From assembly GCF_014066305.1 (NCBI RefSeq), contig NW_023501080.1, positions 248,001 through 312,000 of the forward strand: 64,000 nt of DNA, written 5' to 3'. Position numbers and translations under genes: made by a program. The notes beneath the pieces were generated by a model. That model had not been told where the DNA came from. It saw only the letters and a program-made list of their open reading frames with translations, and did no database searches. Below, one piece after another: positions 45,483 to 58,556 of the stretch (position 1 is the stretch's first letter; each line of letters begins with the position of its first letter). Origin of the DNA: Letharia columbiana. Taxonomy: Eukaryota > Ascomycota > Lecanoromycetes > Lecanorales > Parmeliaceae.

Positions 45483-48400
45483 ATGGAGGGCATACATGGT
45501 GTCGACGTGAGCTGGTTGCACCACTCCCCCAAAGGTACGCAATCTTCCTTCTCACTGGCCTCCACCACATATTGGAAGCTTAGACGATGCGGAGCTGGGC
45601 GTTGCCGCCAAGTTCACTCATGTACGACTCTGCTCCGAATGCTGATCACTGCGCATAGACCACTATTCGAAGAAGGATTCGATCTCCACTCCCTCCCCGG
45701 ATGAGAAAGTTTTGCCAAACAAGCAGGATCCCTCACAAGGCGAAGACGAGCCGACTGCGCCCAAAGCCAATGGATCCTACTCTACACAATCCCATAGTCA
45801 TGTACATCGTCCTCATATCCTTCAACGTGCGAGCTCAGAAAAAGTCGAGCCAGGTCCCAGCTCTCCCAAGAACCAGAAAGATCCCAAAGCAACCCCAATG
45901 GGCCGACGGAATTCGTGGATGTCAAGCCTAAGCTCAAAGTTCTCCACCAATTCGAATTCACCTACCAGCAGCACCGGCTCACTACCATCTCCTGTCTCAA
46001 AGTCGCCACCCAACACCCCTCAACCCGAATTCTCAAATCCTTTTGGCGCAGCCGTTACACCAACAGTTAAAGATGCCAAAAAGACAGACACACCTCCCTC
46101 CACCCCACCAAATGTTGGCAAAGGTGGGCATACATTTATACAGAGCGCACTGAGACGGCTGGGATCCAGCGGTGGCGGCAGCACCGCAAAGGCTGCGGGT
46201 TCGTGCGGAGTCTGCCCAAGGAGGACGATGAATGTGGATCCGTACCGTGAAAGGTGTTCACTGCCAGATCTGGATCTCAAGAAGCTGCGGAGGGTGGCAT
46301 TCTGTGTAGACGTCGAAATTGCAGGCGCAGCCCAATACACCGAGACGGAACCGCAAGCACCACCTGCGCCGTCCCTCACGGAAGAATCGAGCCTCACTAA
46401 ATTGGAGCACGAGACAGAGGCTAACAAAATGAAGGATCAGAAGCAGAAGAAAGGAGAGGGTGCTGCGCTGAAGAATCCGAATACAGTGGCAGAAGAGAAA
46501 GAGAAGGACGGAGTCGTCAAAGCTTCTGGAGAAGAAGTGAAACCTGCACCACCAGAGAAATCCCAAGAGTCCAAGGCTCCGGAGAACAGCGAGGTCAAGG
46601 AACCTACAAGGAAGAAGGAAAAGAAGAAGCGCTCTGAGGGCGAAAGAAAAGAGCGTAAAGAGCGGAAGCACCAGGAAGCTTTGGCCAATGGTTCGATACC
46701 CATTGAAGTACGTCGGGAGGGCAGCAGCAGTAGCGCCAACGATACGCCCACTGGCGCTGACACTCCGCCAAGGTCTCAAGATCGACCGACAACCGACCCT
46801 CTACGTATATATCGACGGTGTTGTCAATTGCGAGAGACGCCCATCTTAAAACGAATAGTCGAGCAGATCTCCTCACCATCTGCCTGCCATGTCATGACGC
46901 CGGGAATCCTCTCAAGTCTGGATCTCTCAGGTTACTGGATGCAACTTCCAGATCTCATCACCCTCGGGGACTACCTGGCCGTTGTGCCCGTCAAGAGATT
47001 GGTACTAGAGAATTGCGGCTTAGGAGATGAAGCTGTACGCGTCATACTTGCTGGACTCCTTGCTGCGAAGACACCGGAACAAGCTAAACACAATAGGAAA
47101 CTTGCTAAAAGGATTAATGGTGGGACTACGGAAGTGACAGAGCAGCTTGGCGTGATCGAGAAGCTTATATTAAAGGATAATCCGAAGGTTGGAAGCGAAG
47201 GCTGGCGACATATTGCCCTGTTCATGTACATGTCTCGGTCATTAAAAGGTATCGATGTGTCTATGATACCTTTCCCGAAATCATCAGCAATGGCGGATAG
47301 CGTCAAGCATCATCACCACACTCCTCTCCATCATACTCCTCCTCCGCCTGGCCCGATTGGAATGTCAACCCTCCTGCAAGAAGCACTAGCCGAAAGACTT
47401 GGAGGTCATCGTCTGGAGGAGCTTATCATGGCCGAGTGCGGTCTGAGCACCGAGTGCATTGGGAAGATCGTTGACGGTGTCATGAGATGCGGCTCTACCA
47501 GGCTTGGTCTTGCGGGTAACAACATCACTCCAGAGGGCTTGGGTCATGTCATACGCTACCTACGGAGCGGAAAGTGCGAGGGTCTTGATCTGGGCGGCAA
47601 TGATCTTAGAGAAGACCTCAACATGCTGGCCGAGGCAGTGGACGAGAAGAGCACACTGTGGGCATTGAGTCTTGCCGACTGTAATCTTGCACCATCATCG
47701 CTTGAGGCCCTACTCCCCGCCCTGGTACAACTTCCAAATCTCCGCTTCATCGATCTGTCTCATAATCGCGATCTTTTCCTCACTCGACCGACTGCTCTTG
47801 GACTGATCCGAAAGTATGTACCTCAGTTGCCCATGATCAGAAGGATACATCTCATGGACGTGGCAATGACACCCGAGCATGCCATTGCTTTGGCAGAAGT
47901 CTTGCCAGAAAGCCAAAGTCTGGCACATCTCAATATTTTGGAAAACCACCTCCTTTCACCGCTGGCATCGGCAAAGACTGAAGCAATGCAAGAGGAAGCT
48001 TGTGCTTTGTACGCCTCTCTGATGGCTGCCGTGCGGGTCTCAGACACGATTATCTGCATTGACGTTGACGTTCCAAGCCAAGATTCGAGTGAGGTTGTCA
48101 AAGCTCTGGCGAAACAGGTTGTGGCTTACTCACTGAGGAATCTTGAACGCCTACCTCTTGCGGAAACGTCAGATTCAGCAAAAGCGGCAATGGCTGACCC
48201 TCACGGCGGCGAGAAGCAGTTGACAGTCCCGGACATCCTGCTGCACCTCGTAGGTCACATCGATGGCTTTCCGGAGAACCACGACAGTGATGACCCAGCC
48301 CCTGATGACGACTATATCGTCGGTGGCACAGGCGTGGTCAAAGCACTGGATATATGTCTGAACAGAGCTGCTGATGGAAGAAAAGATTCAAGGGATTTGT

Positions 48401-49335
48401 CACCGTTACACAGCGGTACTGGGACGCCAAAGAAGGTCCTGCAGGGAAGCGAGGTTTCAAAGGGTAAAGCCCGAGAAATGTCGAAGAACCTGTTGGACAG
48501 TGCGAGGAAGATCAGAGCGAGATTGCAGCCGGCTTTGATCAAGGAGGCAAAGGGTGGCGATGATTTGAGCTACCGTGGGTGCACACCTAACCATTCAGCG
48601 TACCTATTACTGACATCTCTTCTAGGACGTCTCCAATTCCTCGACTCCACCCTCGAACGCATGATCGAGCGCTTCGAAAACGAATACCCCGAGACTCGCC
48701 TACCCAAACCCACAACCACGACCACCGAACCCTTCTCCGACGACAATGCCAGCACCTCCTCCCTCGAACACCCCAACACCCTCATCCACCCCACTCCCAC
48801 CTACCCAGCCCTCGAACCCGCCTCACCCGACCAAGAAGACATCGACGAGAGCACCACCCCTCTCATCCGTCCCGCCTCCGTCTCCCGCCGAACCTCCTCC
48901 CCCAGTCTCGCCTCCCGCCAAGCCCAGGAAGAAGGCCGCATGCACCGCTTCAACCAGCGCATCAAACGCGACATCCTGCGTCCCGAAACCGAAGACCACG
49001 CCCACGGCACGACCGGCACGGAGTCCGAAGCCCAACACCTGCAGGACCTGCGCCGGCGGCTCGAAGCGTTCGAAGGCGGCGAGATCAAGGAGAGGGTCGA
49101 GCGGCTGGGCCCGGAGACCGTCTTCGACATGATCCGCGCCACGGCCGCGGAGCTGTCGGCGTGGGAGCGGGGCAACCCGGCGGGCTTCGAGAGGTTCAAG
49201 GAAGCGAGGGGCCACGCGTTGGCTCTGTACGAGGATCAGAAGGGCGGCACGGGCTTCCCGGCGAGGCGGGATTCGCCGCCGAAGATGGGGGAGGATCCGG
49301 CGCCGACGGGGACGGGGGAGGCGAACGTAGCTTGA
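45483..49335 (+). CDS. Large leucine-rich-repeat (RNI-like) fungal protein, Mhp1-type
   Basis: Exon 1 (45483-45534, MEGIHGVDVSWLHHSPK) joins exon 2 at 45659, whose first codons read DHYSKKDSISTPSPDEK. A further 51-nt GTGGGT..TTCTAG intron at 48575-48625 is likely. It has no stop and a length divisible by three, so retention is possible. With both removed the protein has 1225 residues. Residues about 1-170 are Ser/Pro-rich and disordered; LRRVAFCVDVEIAG near 220 is a conserved strand. A Lys/Glu-rich segment follows, and about residues 400-800 form leucine-rich repeats (LDLSGYWMQLPDL; LRFIDLSHNRDL; LAHLNILENHLL). Fungal annotations often label such proteins cell-wall biogenesis/Mhp1 after a yeast microtubule-interacting protein. 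That name is from memory and not proven here. No membrane segment is seen. Confidence 0.85.
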
Positions 49336-50161
49336 TTGATTTCTCCAATCCGTCTCGTCGTTTCTTCTCTATTCTATCCTGTCCTGTTTCATGGTATCCA
49401 GTTCCCTCGGTTCTTTAGCGCAGCTCGACGCGGGTCTCCGGGAGGCCTGCGAGCGTTTCGTTTCCTTTCCTTTCGTTTCGTTTCGTTTGTCGTTCCCTCC
49501 CTTGCCTTACCTTGCGGTAGCGGGGCCAGCGTGATGATCTTTCCAATAGGTGGATATTTGAATGAATGAATGGATGTGTATGTGTGTATGATTGAACGAT
49601 CGTATCGCGGCGCTCGCAGCGTTTGTGAGACCAGCTCGGCTCCCGTCGCTTTCGACAAGCATCCCTGGCGTCGGCTTCTGGTTCCCAGTGTAGCAGCCAG
49701 CCTGTGGATGTGATTGGTGGGTTGGGTTGGGGTTGATGCACGTTCACTGCTGACGGCGAGGCAAGACGGATGGCATTTCAAAACGGGCATGTAGGTGGTA
49801 GTCAAGCATGAGTATTATTGGATAAATAATCTCCTAACTAATTATCCATTCTCCACGTCACACCGGCTTACCAAGGTGTGCCTCGGAAACCTTGCATGTC
49901 AAACACCACGTCACATGGGACCGCTGCAAATGCTCCAGAAAATGCTCTCCTTGAAACCAGAAGCTGCGGCAAGCCGTGTTCCACAGAAACGGAAACGCCC
50001 ACCAAGGGTGCAAGATGTAAACATTAGGATTTAGGTTTATACATTGGGAAGGGGAAAATCAACGCTCGTCTAGAAGGGTATAAGGCTTTGTAAATGCAAG
50101 GAATCAGATAGATGGCATGGAAGTATTAGCGGTATCACTATGATATTAAGGATTATGCAAA
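49336..50161. other. Convergent 3' ends of the LRR and LIM genes
   Basis: 826 bp between two converging genes. It contains short TTTCG/TTTCC repeats at about 49458-49489 and no supportable gene. Confidence 0.55.
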
Positions 50162-52428
50162 TCACATCATCATGAGGCGTGTGGTTCTTCTTTCGGGGAA
50201 CCGGCGTCCAGGGCCCAGGGAAGATGGCGTTGATGTGCGTGCGGCGCCAAAGGCGTGTTGCTCGCACAGTGTCTTGCCGTTGAATTCGAAATAGTCGTCT
50301 CGGAGTATTAGGTGACAGTCCTGACAGCTGAAGCAATAAGGGTGGAATTTCTGCTGCAACTCAGTCTCCAGGTACTGTCCCTCGATGCCGCGATCGCAAT
50401 TTGTGCACAGCGAATCATTGAGCTCGTGATAGTGTCGTGCGCAGTATGGTTGATTGTTCATGACGTAGAAGTCTGCCGTCGGAAAAGGTCGTTGACACGT
50501 TTGGCACACGAAGCATTGCTTGTGATATCGTCCAGTAAGCCGTCCATCTGCTGAGCTGACCGATTTCCCTTGGATGAGGGCTCCACAACCACGGCAGTTG
50601 CCTTTGTTGGCGGGTGATGGTCGTCGAGCTGATGGGTTTGGGTACCTGGGATGAGCTGGAGGTGCTGGAGACACACGAAGGTTGTTCATTTGGGGAGCGA
50701 AGGAAGAAACTGTGTACTCGTCTGGAGATGTAGCAGACGAACGATTTCGGACTGATCCATCTTCGTGTGGAGGAAAGGTAGCCTTCATTGGACGGAGTGG
50801 GGCTGGAGATTCCATTCGAGATGACTGAAGGTGACTCGCAGTTTGTTCATATTGCATTGGTATCGGCTCTTCAACGCCGAAAATGAAACCCTTGAACATA
50901 CTGCTGGCTTGATTATCACCAGAAGCGTGCGCATTCCCATGTTTTGGCAACTCATTGAGTGGCGGACTAGACCTCGAGCTGTCACCCTTCGTACCGAAGC
51001 TGTAGGATTCGTTGGATGAGGTCGATTCGTGCGGCGTGGAAACCGAGCTGCCACTCTTCGCCCCAGAGCCGTAAGATTCGTTGGATGAGGTCGACTCGTG
51101 TGGCTTATGGTTGGGATTGTCATGCACCAAGATTTCTGCGGCTTGGGCAGGCATGGGTACAGGAGGTGCATCCCCAAGCCTTCGATCATCCCGTGATTCA
51201 GTGGCGTGGGGGTTCACAGACTGCTCAGGGCCGGTTTGACCTACGGCTGGGGAGACGGCACGACCTCGCACTGATCGAGAAGACTTGAAAGAGCTGGTAC
51301 TACCAATTTCGCAAAGAGGTTGCATGGCAGCAACAGCAACAGAAGGTCTAGGTTTGTGTGAGTGAACCGAAGGCTCTGAATGTGTCTTATCCATTTTCGG
51401 GCGAGATTTGAAGGGAGCAGCGTCACGATCGTTCTTTGGGAGTGTATGCGAGCGGTCCTCATTTCCGAAGGAACCGAAGTCAAAAGATGGTAGAGGCACA
51501 TGTGCTGAGCCGTCGGACTTGTCTTGGAAGTATGGTCTGGGCATCGACGGTATAACGGGCACTTCTGTTGTACCTTGGTTTGATAAGGATCTAGGCCCAG
51601 CCGAGATGCTTGAAAGAGAAGGATTGCGTGTGTAATTCGAACTTGAAGTCGACGGCCGCTGGACATGTGTTTTGGGACTGGCCGATCTCGAGGTTCTGAC
51701 GAAATCGCGACTGCTGCCCATGGAGGGCGACTTCCTGTGACCTGATGGATTAAAGTCCCCATTTTCTCTAAGGTTGAAAGGGCCTGGCGCAATGCCGTTC
51801 ATCCTCTGCATCAGAATTCCACCACCACTCGCTGGTGAGTTCAATGGCGCGTGCCTAGCAACTGCACCGATCTGTTCCTGGGGACTGCCCGATCTCGAGG
51901 GAAAGTTGAAGCTTGATTCCAATGGTGTAGTGGGAGTAGTACTTTGTGACCTGGCCGTCGGGAAGGGAGGGAAAGCACAGTCCTGGGGCATGGGTAATAC
52001 CGGCGATACTGGACGACTTGGCAATGGAGAGGTGGAGCTTCGAAGAAAGGGCATTCTGAATGGAGATTTGGTGCCGTTGCTGTGGATTGCAGGTGACGCA
52101 CTCCGCGCGGTATGCACGGCAATTGGCTCTGGCAAATGCTGGTCTGCTTGGAGGATTGAATCAACTTTGATGATATAGTCAGCTCGAGGATTCTATGTGT
52201 GTATGTGAGCGGATCCGGTCACATACATGTAGCAGCGGCATTAAGCCGTGGAGGTATGGGCTTCTGGGGCCTGGAAAGGGGAGCACCCATTGTATGTTTC
52301 AGAGTCGTTGGTGCAAAAGGGCCATTCAGAGCATGGAGTCGAGAGCTGGGAAGAGGGGGAGCTGCGGTATGATTAGTATGTTGAAGAAGTTTCCCTCGAG
52401 GGGTGATAGGTACCTTGAGAGCAGACAT
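50162..52428 (-). CDS. Two-LIM-domain protein, paxillin-like (Pxl1-type)
   Basis: Exons 52428-52227 and 52182-50162 give 740 residues. The N-terminal 590 residues are Ser/Pro-rich and disordered, with many SP/RS sites. A local duplication (HESTSSNESYGSG / HESTSSNESYSFG) is coded near 50990-51110. Two LIM zinc modules follow at about 597-653 (CRGCGALIQG..CFVCQTC..CARHYHELN) and 660-712 (CTNCDRGIEG..CFSCQDC..CEQH). A basic tail ends in RRTTRLMMM. The layout fits fungal paxillin-like adaptors, which act at sites of polarised growth and the septal actomyosin ring. LIM-domain RhoGAPs are excluded because no GAP domain follows. The start is supported by the run of protein-like sequence from MSALKVPITPRGKLL and by a good intron junction. 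Confidence 0.9.
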
Positions 52429-54631
52429 GGTCTCCCATCATTGAGATAGGAATCTCGACATTGCAGTTTGAGCATTTGATTGATGGTAAGAAGCCTGACG
52501 CACGGGTTGTGTTTGCCATGTTTGCTTGTCATCTCTGTCCCACACTAAGACCCGCGTCGAGGAATGCTCTCGTGTTGCTGGTGCACAAACATGCGTCGAT
52601 CCGTGTTTATTCCGCGTGAGACCCCCAAAATGCCAACCTGCTTGCTCTCTGTAGATGTGATGAATCAATACTATGTGGATGTATGACGATTGTTTGTGGC
52701 CGTCGAGGTAGGATTTACTGTAGGCGCCGAGTGGATTGATAGGAGCGAGGGATGGGAGGTCATTCATTGGGCCATTGACGCCCAAGGGAAATGAAGGTGA
52801 GTCTCGAGCCTTTGGCTCTAGAGAAGGAAGGATTGGTTGTCTGGATGTTGAAGGAGAGACGTCAATCAATCCCCACTGCTCTACGAACACGCTGTTGAAG
52901 CTGTGCTGCCGAGGAATTTGAAGAAGCAGAAGTGGTGAATTGCAGAAATGGAGCAATCCCTTTGAGGCACGCCACTAACCGAGTTCGTCTAGGTTTTTGA
53001 TGCGCGATCGAAGCTTGGCGCTTCTCGACAATCTGACAGACTGACAGGAAATTATGGCAGCCTGGAGATAATAAAGTAGGCACTTGGTCTCCTTTTGAAG
53101 ATAGCTACTTTATCTACCTCGACGACAAGTAAACAAGTAGCAGATGTGGGGGGTGAATGTGGATGTTGGGTTGGCTTTGAATGTTCATCAAATCTCCTTC
53201 TTTTATTCCCGAGTCTCCAACTGCAGCAAAACCTAAAGTATTCAATCAATTGGTTCCGTACTTTAGTACTGCCGTCTCCTGCAGGTCAACCGCACTAATG
53301 CAAGGGATAGCGGCGGCTCGTCTTGGCGTAAAGCTTGTTGATCCAAACGGAGATACCCCTGAAGATCCTCGCGTCCAACTTCATCCCGTCAATCTTAACA
53401 TCAACACTCGACTCCGAAACCTGAACTCCTGTACGAGACGTTGGCATGGTCCAATGTGCAGAATGTCCTTTACAGTGGGAGTGACATGCGTATCCCGATG
53501 AGAAACTGCTGGCTCAGCTCGTTTGTCGGAGCTACGTTTCAATAGGGGCAGCTCCGCATACAACCCTCCAACCCTGAAATCGATACAATCGAATAATGTT
53601 CTGCACCGTGAGTGGCCCGTCCACAGTGTTTGCTTCCACGAGACCCCAAATGAAATCCCCGTTCTCAGGTCGATTGGTCAAGGTGGTTAGGTTAGGGTCA
53701 GGCTTAAATACGGGACACGTGCTGCGCCGGCGTCGAGGTGTGGCAGTCTTGAAGGGGAGGAGGTACGCCTGGAGGAAGTGGGCATATGTGGAGCCGTGCC
53801 TTTTCTATATTTCTTAGACCTAAACAGATGATTCGCCGGGGTTTTTCCTGCCTGCCGACCCTGCCACAATCTAAGCGCCAAATACCAGATACAAACGAGA
53901 CTCCTTTCTCATCTCCGGGAACTCACCGGGCTAGCTGCAGATGCACTAAATCTATATCTTGACTCAGCAGTACTACTGTATCTCCGTTTTCAAGGAGTGG
54001 TATCAAAGATCCCTGACAGAAGGGCTGCTCTTCCGTGTTGTTGCAAGTCTCTAGACCCGTCTCGTTAAATAAATGTAGGTACCAAGGTCCGATATGGAGG
54101 CAAGAGATCCCCGCGACCTGTGGCATTAGTTACTCAAGATGGGATGAGAGGTGAAGTGTTGGGCAAGTGTTGGGCAAGTGTGGGCCACCACTACTTACGT
54201 CGCGCCGAAAAGCCATCATTCCGTGCACCTACAACTCACTAATGATAGCATCATCCTTCTTCAAGATTCCGCTCCATAGCAGACGAAAACACAGCTGGAG
54301 CATCACACTCTACGACATACTAACAACACTGATGACGTCTCGCAGTGACACTTCCATGATGTAAGATACAGCCCGGGCTGCGAAGGCTCCTAACGTCTGT
54401 CTTCTTTTCTACAACTACAGCAGAAGTTCAGATTCTGCACCTGACAATCCAATTCAAACTGTGGACTCCACTCTTTGGTACCGTTACCGCAAGCAAAAGG
54501 GTCAAGATTCGTTTTCGGACGTTCTTAATGACGAAGTAAAGGCGTCGCTGAGCACATGAGTCGAACATGAAAGCGAGATAGCTTTCCCATACATCAGGCC
54601 AACCCAGCCACGCAGGTACCATCATATCTCT
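52429..54631. other. Intergenic, no recognisable gene
   Basis: The left part is promoter and leader of the LIM gene. A 172-codon minus-strand frame (52956-52438) overlaps it and has no domain. No supportable gene lies between 53000 and 54630, where frames are short and conflicting. Confidence 0.45.
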
Positions 54632-56478
54632 TCAGACAATTGTAACCCTCAAAATGCACAGCTTTCCCACATCCTCACTCCACCCGAACATAACAGCAAG
54701 CTTCAAGAATAGCAAACGGTTCTCCAGATACTTCAGCAGCGTCAGATTCGAACCAGCCAGGTCTTCTGCAGTGCGGCCCAGGAGCTGTTCCCATGCGTCA
54801 TCAGACCATACGAGCTTGCCGCAGGTGATGGCGCCGGTTTCATCGATTAGGAGTCCAACCTTGAATAATATCGATTAGCGGTGCGAGAGAATAGGGGGCT
54901 GCATTTGGCGTCCAAAGTGGGCGTACCAAGCGCGGATTGATGCGTAGGACCAAGTCTTTCTCGCATTGCTTGCACTTTGTGGTGACGGCGTTGGCGAATA
55001 TGGGGACACCGCAGCTTTGACGACAATCAGCGAACGGCCATTAGCAAATCGCACCGGCCTTACCACTCAGTACACAGTAGCATGTTGCGTTGATAAAGCG
55101 AGTAGATGTTCAATTCAACAATCGTCAGGCTGAGATATCCGACGTAGCGCTCTAGGAAGCATCAGAAGCCGTCTGTCCATAGTGAACAATTTGTCTGACC
55201 CGCCGGTGCTGCTCGAACACTACCATTCTGTTAGAACACGTGGGAGCTTGAGCGTGATGCCTACCCACAACTCATCGATATCGGCCAACGTAAACACAAT
55301 CCTCAGCTCCGACTCCGCAGCCTCCTCAACATCAAACACTGTCCCCATCAGCCCCACCTAACTCCATCGACCGAGACACATACCACCCTCCGGAAACGGC
55401 TGGTTCACATGCTCCCTCTTCGTCAATCTCTGCGCATGGCCCCTCAGCCAGTACGCATCCGTCATGCACGGGTCAACATCCACATGGGTATTATTGGTCA
55501 GCGAGAGCAGTGGTCTCCCGTCACCGTATAAGCCAGGGCGCGTGATGAGAAGGACTGTGTACGATGTCTTCCAGTAGGCCGGAGAGGAACAGTGGGGCCC
55601 CCAGAGGGTGAGTTTGGCATCTGCCGTGTCGTCAAATACGTTGACGTCCACTTTCTCAGCTTCTTGCCCTTTCTTGGTGACGACTAGGAAGACAGTCAGC
55701 CCGCCGTGCTCGTCTTCTCTCATTGGAGCAGGGCAATCCTCACACTTCTTTCTCCCCCCAATACTCTTCACACATACCAGAATCTTCCCGTCCGCAAGCT
55801 CATGACCTCCCTCAATAAAGCTCTTCAACGTCATCAACCCATCCAGCTGTTTGCCATCGCGATAGCCCAACGGAGTCTTGCACATCACGCCCTCGTCGCT
55901 CTGTTCTTGCGCCAGGAAGTAGCAGCTGTTGTCTCGTTCGGGAAAGATGGAGGTGACGAGAGATGCGTCTTGCACAGTCAAGGAGCTGGACTCCGCGTTG
56001 GAGACGTGAGTTGTCCAGATTGAGACGAGCAGGCCGAGACGGAGATTGTAGTCAACTTTTGCGTACCAGAGCTTCACCTGTGCGTGTCTGTAAGTGGGTG
56101 GCTCAGGGCAAGTAGGCTTGATGGAGGGGTATTCACCGAGCAGGCTCCAGTATCGTCTTTGACAGTAAGCTTCAAGCATCCCTGGGCAGCCTTGGGCATC
56201 TTGCTTGGTGTCGCGATGTGGTGGAAATTGACGATCCTGCCCATCAGCGCTACGCAACCTGGGCCAGGGACCAGATCGCCAATGTCAGTCTCGTTGTACG
56301 TTGTGCGTGGCTGCCATTTGTGCAATGCAGGGTGAAGAGCGGCCTCGATCTCGGAGGAGGAGAAGCCATCGCCGGTATCAGAGGGTCGATGATGCTGCGG
56401 TGCTGGCTTTTGCGTTTTCTGAGCAGAGGGAGTTTCTGGCTGGAAGAACGATTGGATGGAGGCTATTTGCGGTGCCAT
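54632..56478 (-). CDS. OB-fold nucleic-acid-binding protein with C-terminal zinc ribbon
   Basis: Six exons, 56478-56137, 56077-55384, 55338-55265, 55149-55064, 55014-54927 and 54859-54632, join in frame to 503 residues. Only the third junction (TGG / CGC after a GAG acceptor) is less certain. The N-terminus has IASIQSFF, resembling a degenerate PCNA-interaction box. An OB-fold core follows (CVALMGRIVNFHH; KLTVKDDTGACS; VKLWYAKVDYNLRLGLLVSIWT). The C-terminal part carries LLCTECCGVPIFANA..CKQCEKDLVLRINPRL, a CxxC..CxxC zinc ribbon inside an OB-like sheet, then a helical end. This is the general plan of RPA1/MEIOB-type single-strand DNA binders. Role in replication, repair or meiosis is inference; I do not recognise a named orthologue. 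Confidence 0.75.
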
Positions 56479-56834
56479 TGGCGGGGATCGAAAGGTTTGA
56501 TACTAATAAAAAGTATGGGAAGAGAACAATAGCGTCTTTGCGCCAACAGTTGGAAAGTGATGGATAAATGATGGTGGAGTTCATTGCATTCATCCGATAT
56601 CTCGGCTGCATTTGGCGCTAATTTATAGGGCAAACGTGGAGGACGTCACAACGAAATCAGAGCATCAATCATGTATTTCAGTCATTGCAGATCGAGTCAG
56701 GGGGCATCTTCCTTGAGCCTAAACGAGAGTACTAAGGGAGCCTCAACCTACAACTGCAAGGCCACTCGTCGCGTCCTATAATCGCCATCCACTTCTCAGC
56801 ACATCCTACATCAAAACCAGTCCATGAAGCGGGC

Positions 56835-58556
56835 TTAGAACATTTTGTGCTCCAGTGTCATATCAGACTCTGGCTGGAGACCAACACAAGCGCGGAAGAT
56901 GTTGGTCAAGGCCCCACGCTGCTTGGCCAGGGCATTGACAACTGGCGTGCCTGGAGGGGTCAAAGGAGCCTAAGGAAGTTAGTCAAAGTATTTAAAAGAA
57001 GGGATTCAGAAGTCTTACCTTCAGCATGTAACTCAGAATGCTAAGCACGCTGTGGAAGCCCTTGTAGTCCTTCGTAGCAGCCCCGTCACCTTCGCTGGCC
57101 TTCCAGGTGATACGAGTCATCATCTCAGCAACGATAACAAGATCGATAATCAGTGGAGAAGCCAAGAGCGAGTCCTCGCAGACATTGAACAAGCTGATGG
57201 TCTGATGTCCACCCATGAAGATCTCTGCATAGTATTCATCAAGTGCGCGCTTATTATCTCCAACGGCTGGCATGTACTTGATGACCACAGTGTGGTTAGG
57301 ATGCTCTCCAGGCTTGTAGAGCACATTGTTCGCTTCGACCATGTCGTCAACAACGTTGGATTTTGAGATCTCCTTGGATCGGAACTGCTTCTGGGAGCTC
57401 AAGTTCATGCCGTCATTGTTGCCCAGGTGGTTGTAGCTGGCGATCGAGGTGATTTTGATCCCCGCGTTGATCATGAAATCCACCAAGGCGGACTTCATCT
57501 TGGTCTGGCCGGACTTGAAGTCATCGCCACCAATGAAGGCACCGTGCTTCTCAGCAAGTTCGATAGCACCGGGAACAAAGGTGTTTTGAGGCGAACCGTT
57601 GATGAAAGGTGCGTTCTCGAGGATGCAAGCAATTGCGAAGACAGTGGATGGAGAGACCTCCTCGTGTCCAGATTCGACGGCTTTCATCAGATTCTCAGCA
57701 GTGTCGTTCACACCCTCGACGAGATCAGCGTAACGCTCGGTGTTGGCAGTCCACTGCACGATGACTTTGTCTAGGCCATGAACTTCTTTGAAATCGCTGT
57801 TCGCTCGTCAGTCACAGTAGCATGGCTGGAAGGCGGTAATCCATACCGAATGTCTTTGCGCAGCTTTTCGACATGAGCCATGCTGGCTTTGGAGCCCTCA
57901 AGACAGTTGTCGGCACGCTCTCCCTGATTCGCCGCAATGAAGTCTGGGTAGTAGATACTGGGAAGAGGCTTCATCTCGGCCATCTCTTTTTTGACCATGC
58001 CCTTCAATGTAGGCTCCAGCACAGCCGCTCTGTCCATGGCCTGAGCCAAATTCATACCACTGATATCCCATCCGCCTATCACAAGGTCGTTCGGGTGAAC
58101 CATGGGCAGAACATCATGGAACGGAATGTTGATCTCTTTGCCGGTGTTCGCTTCCGTACCAAGCTTCATGGTCGAGCTCATGACAACAGAGCCATAGTAG
58201 TTGGCAGCACGAGGTCCTTCACGAGTATCCCAGACCAAACCCCGGCGATTGGCGATAATGCCTGCGGTGACGGTGGTGCCATTGTTTCCGCCCCAACCGA
58301 CCAGCATCATTCCGACCTTTCCCACCTTACGTTCTACCTTGAAGTCATAGACCGTCTCTTTTGGGGTAGCAACGTACTTGCCATCCCCAGCTTGAGAGAC
58401 GGAAGTCGTACGGTAGACGTACTTGCTCTTGATCTCATTGTCCGTGTAATCGACGTTGGGCGAGTGGACAGTGAAGAGGTCCTTGTGCTCGTTGGCCACT
58501 GTAGTCTGCCCGGTACCATTGGTGTATCCGTTGAGACCTTCTGCGTGAGGAGCCAT
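56835..58556 (-). CDS. INO1: Inositol-3-phosphate synthase (INO1)
   Basis: Three exons, 58556-57847, 57796-57019 and 56969-56835, give 540 residues, normal for the family. Recognisable blocks are the NAD-binding loop [10 protein letters not shown] (residues 86-95), [35 protein letters not shown] and [10 protein letters not shown]. The C-terminus is [13 protein letters not shown]. The enzyme converts glucose-6-phosphate to 1D-myo-inositol-3-phosphate in the cytosol using bound NAD, the committed step for inositol lipids. Yeast-type UAS-INO sites (CATGTGAAAT) were looked for in the first 400 bp upstream and not seen. The gene lies head-to-tail with the OB-fold gene, 356 bp apart. Confidence 0.97.

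Noticed and set aside
54735..54765. GGTTCGAATC on the minus strand, resembling a tRNA B box
   Set aside because: It is inside a well-supported coding exon of the OB-fold protein (the AEDLAGSNLTLL region).
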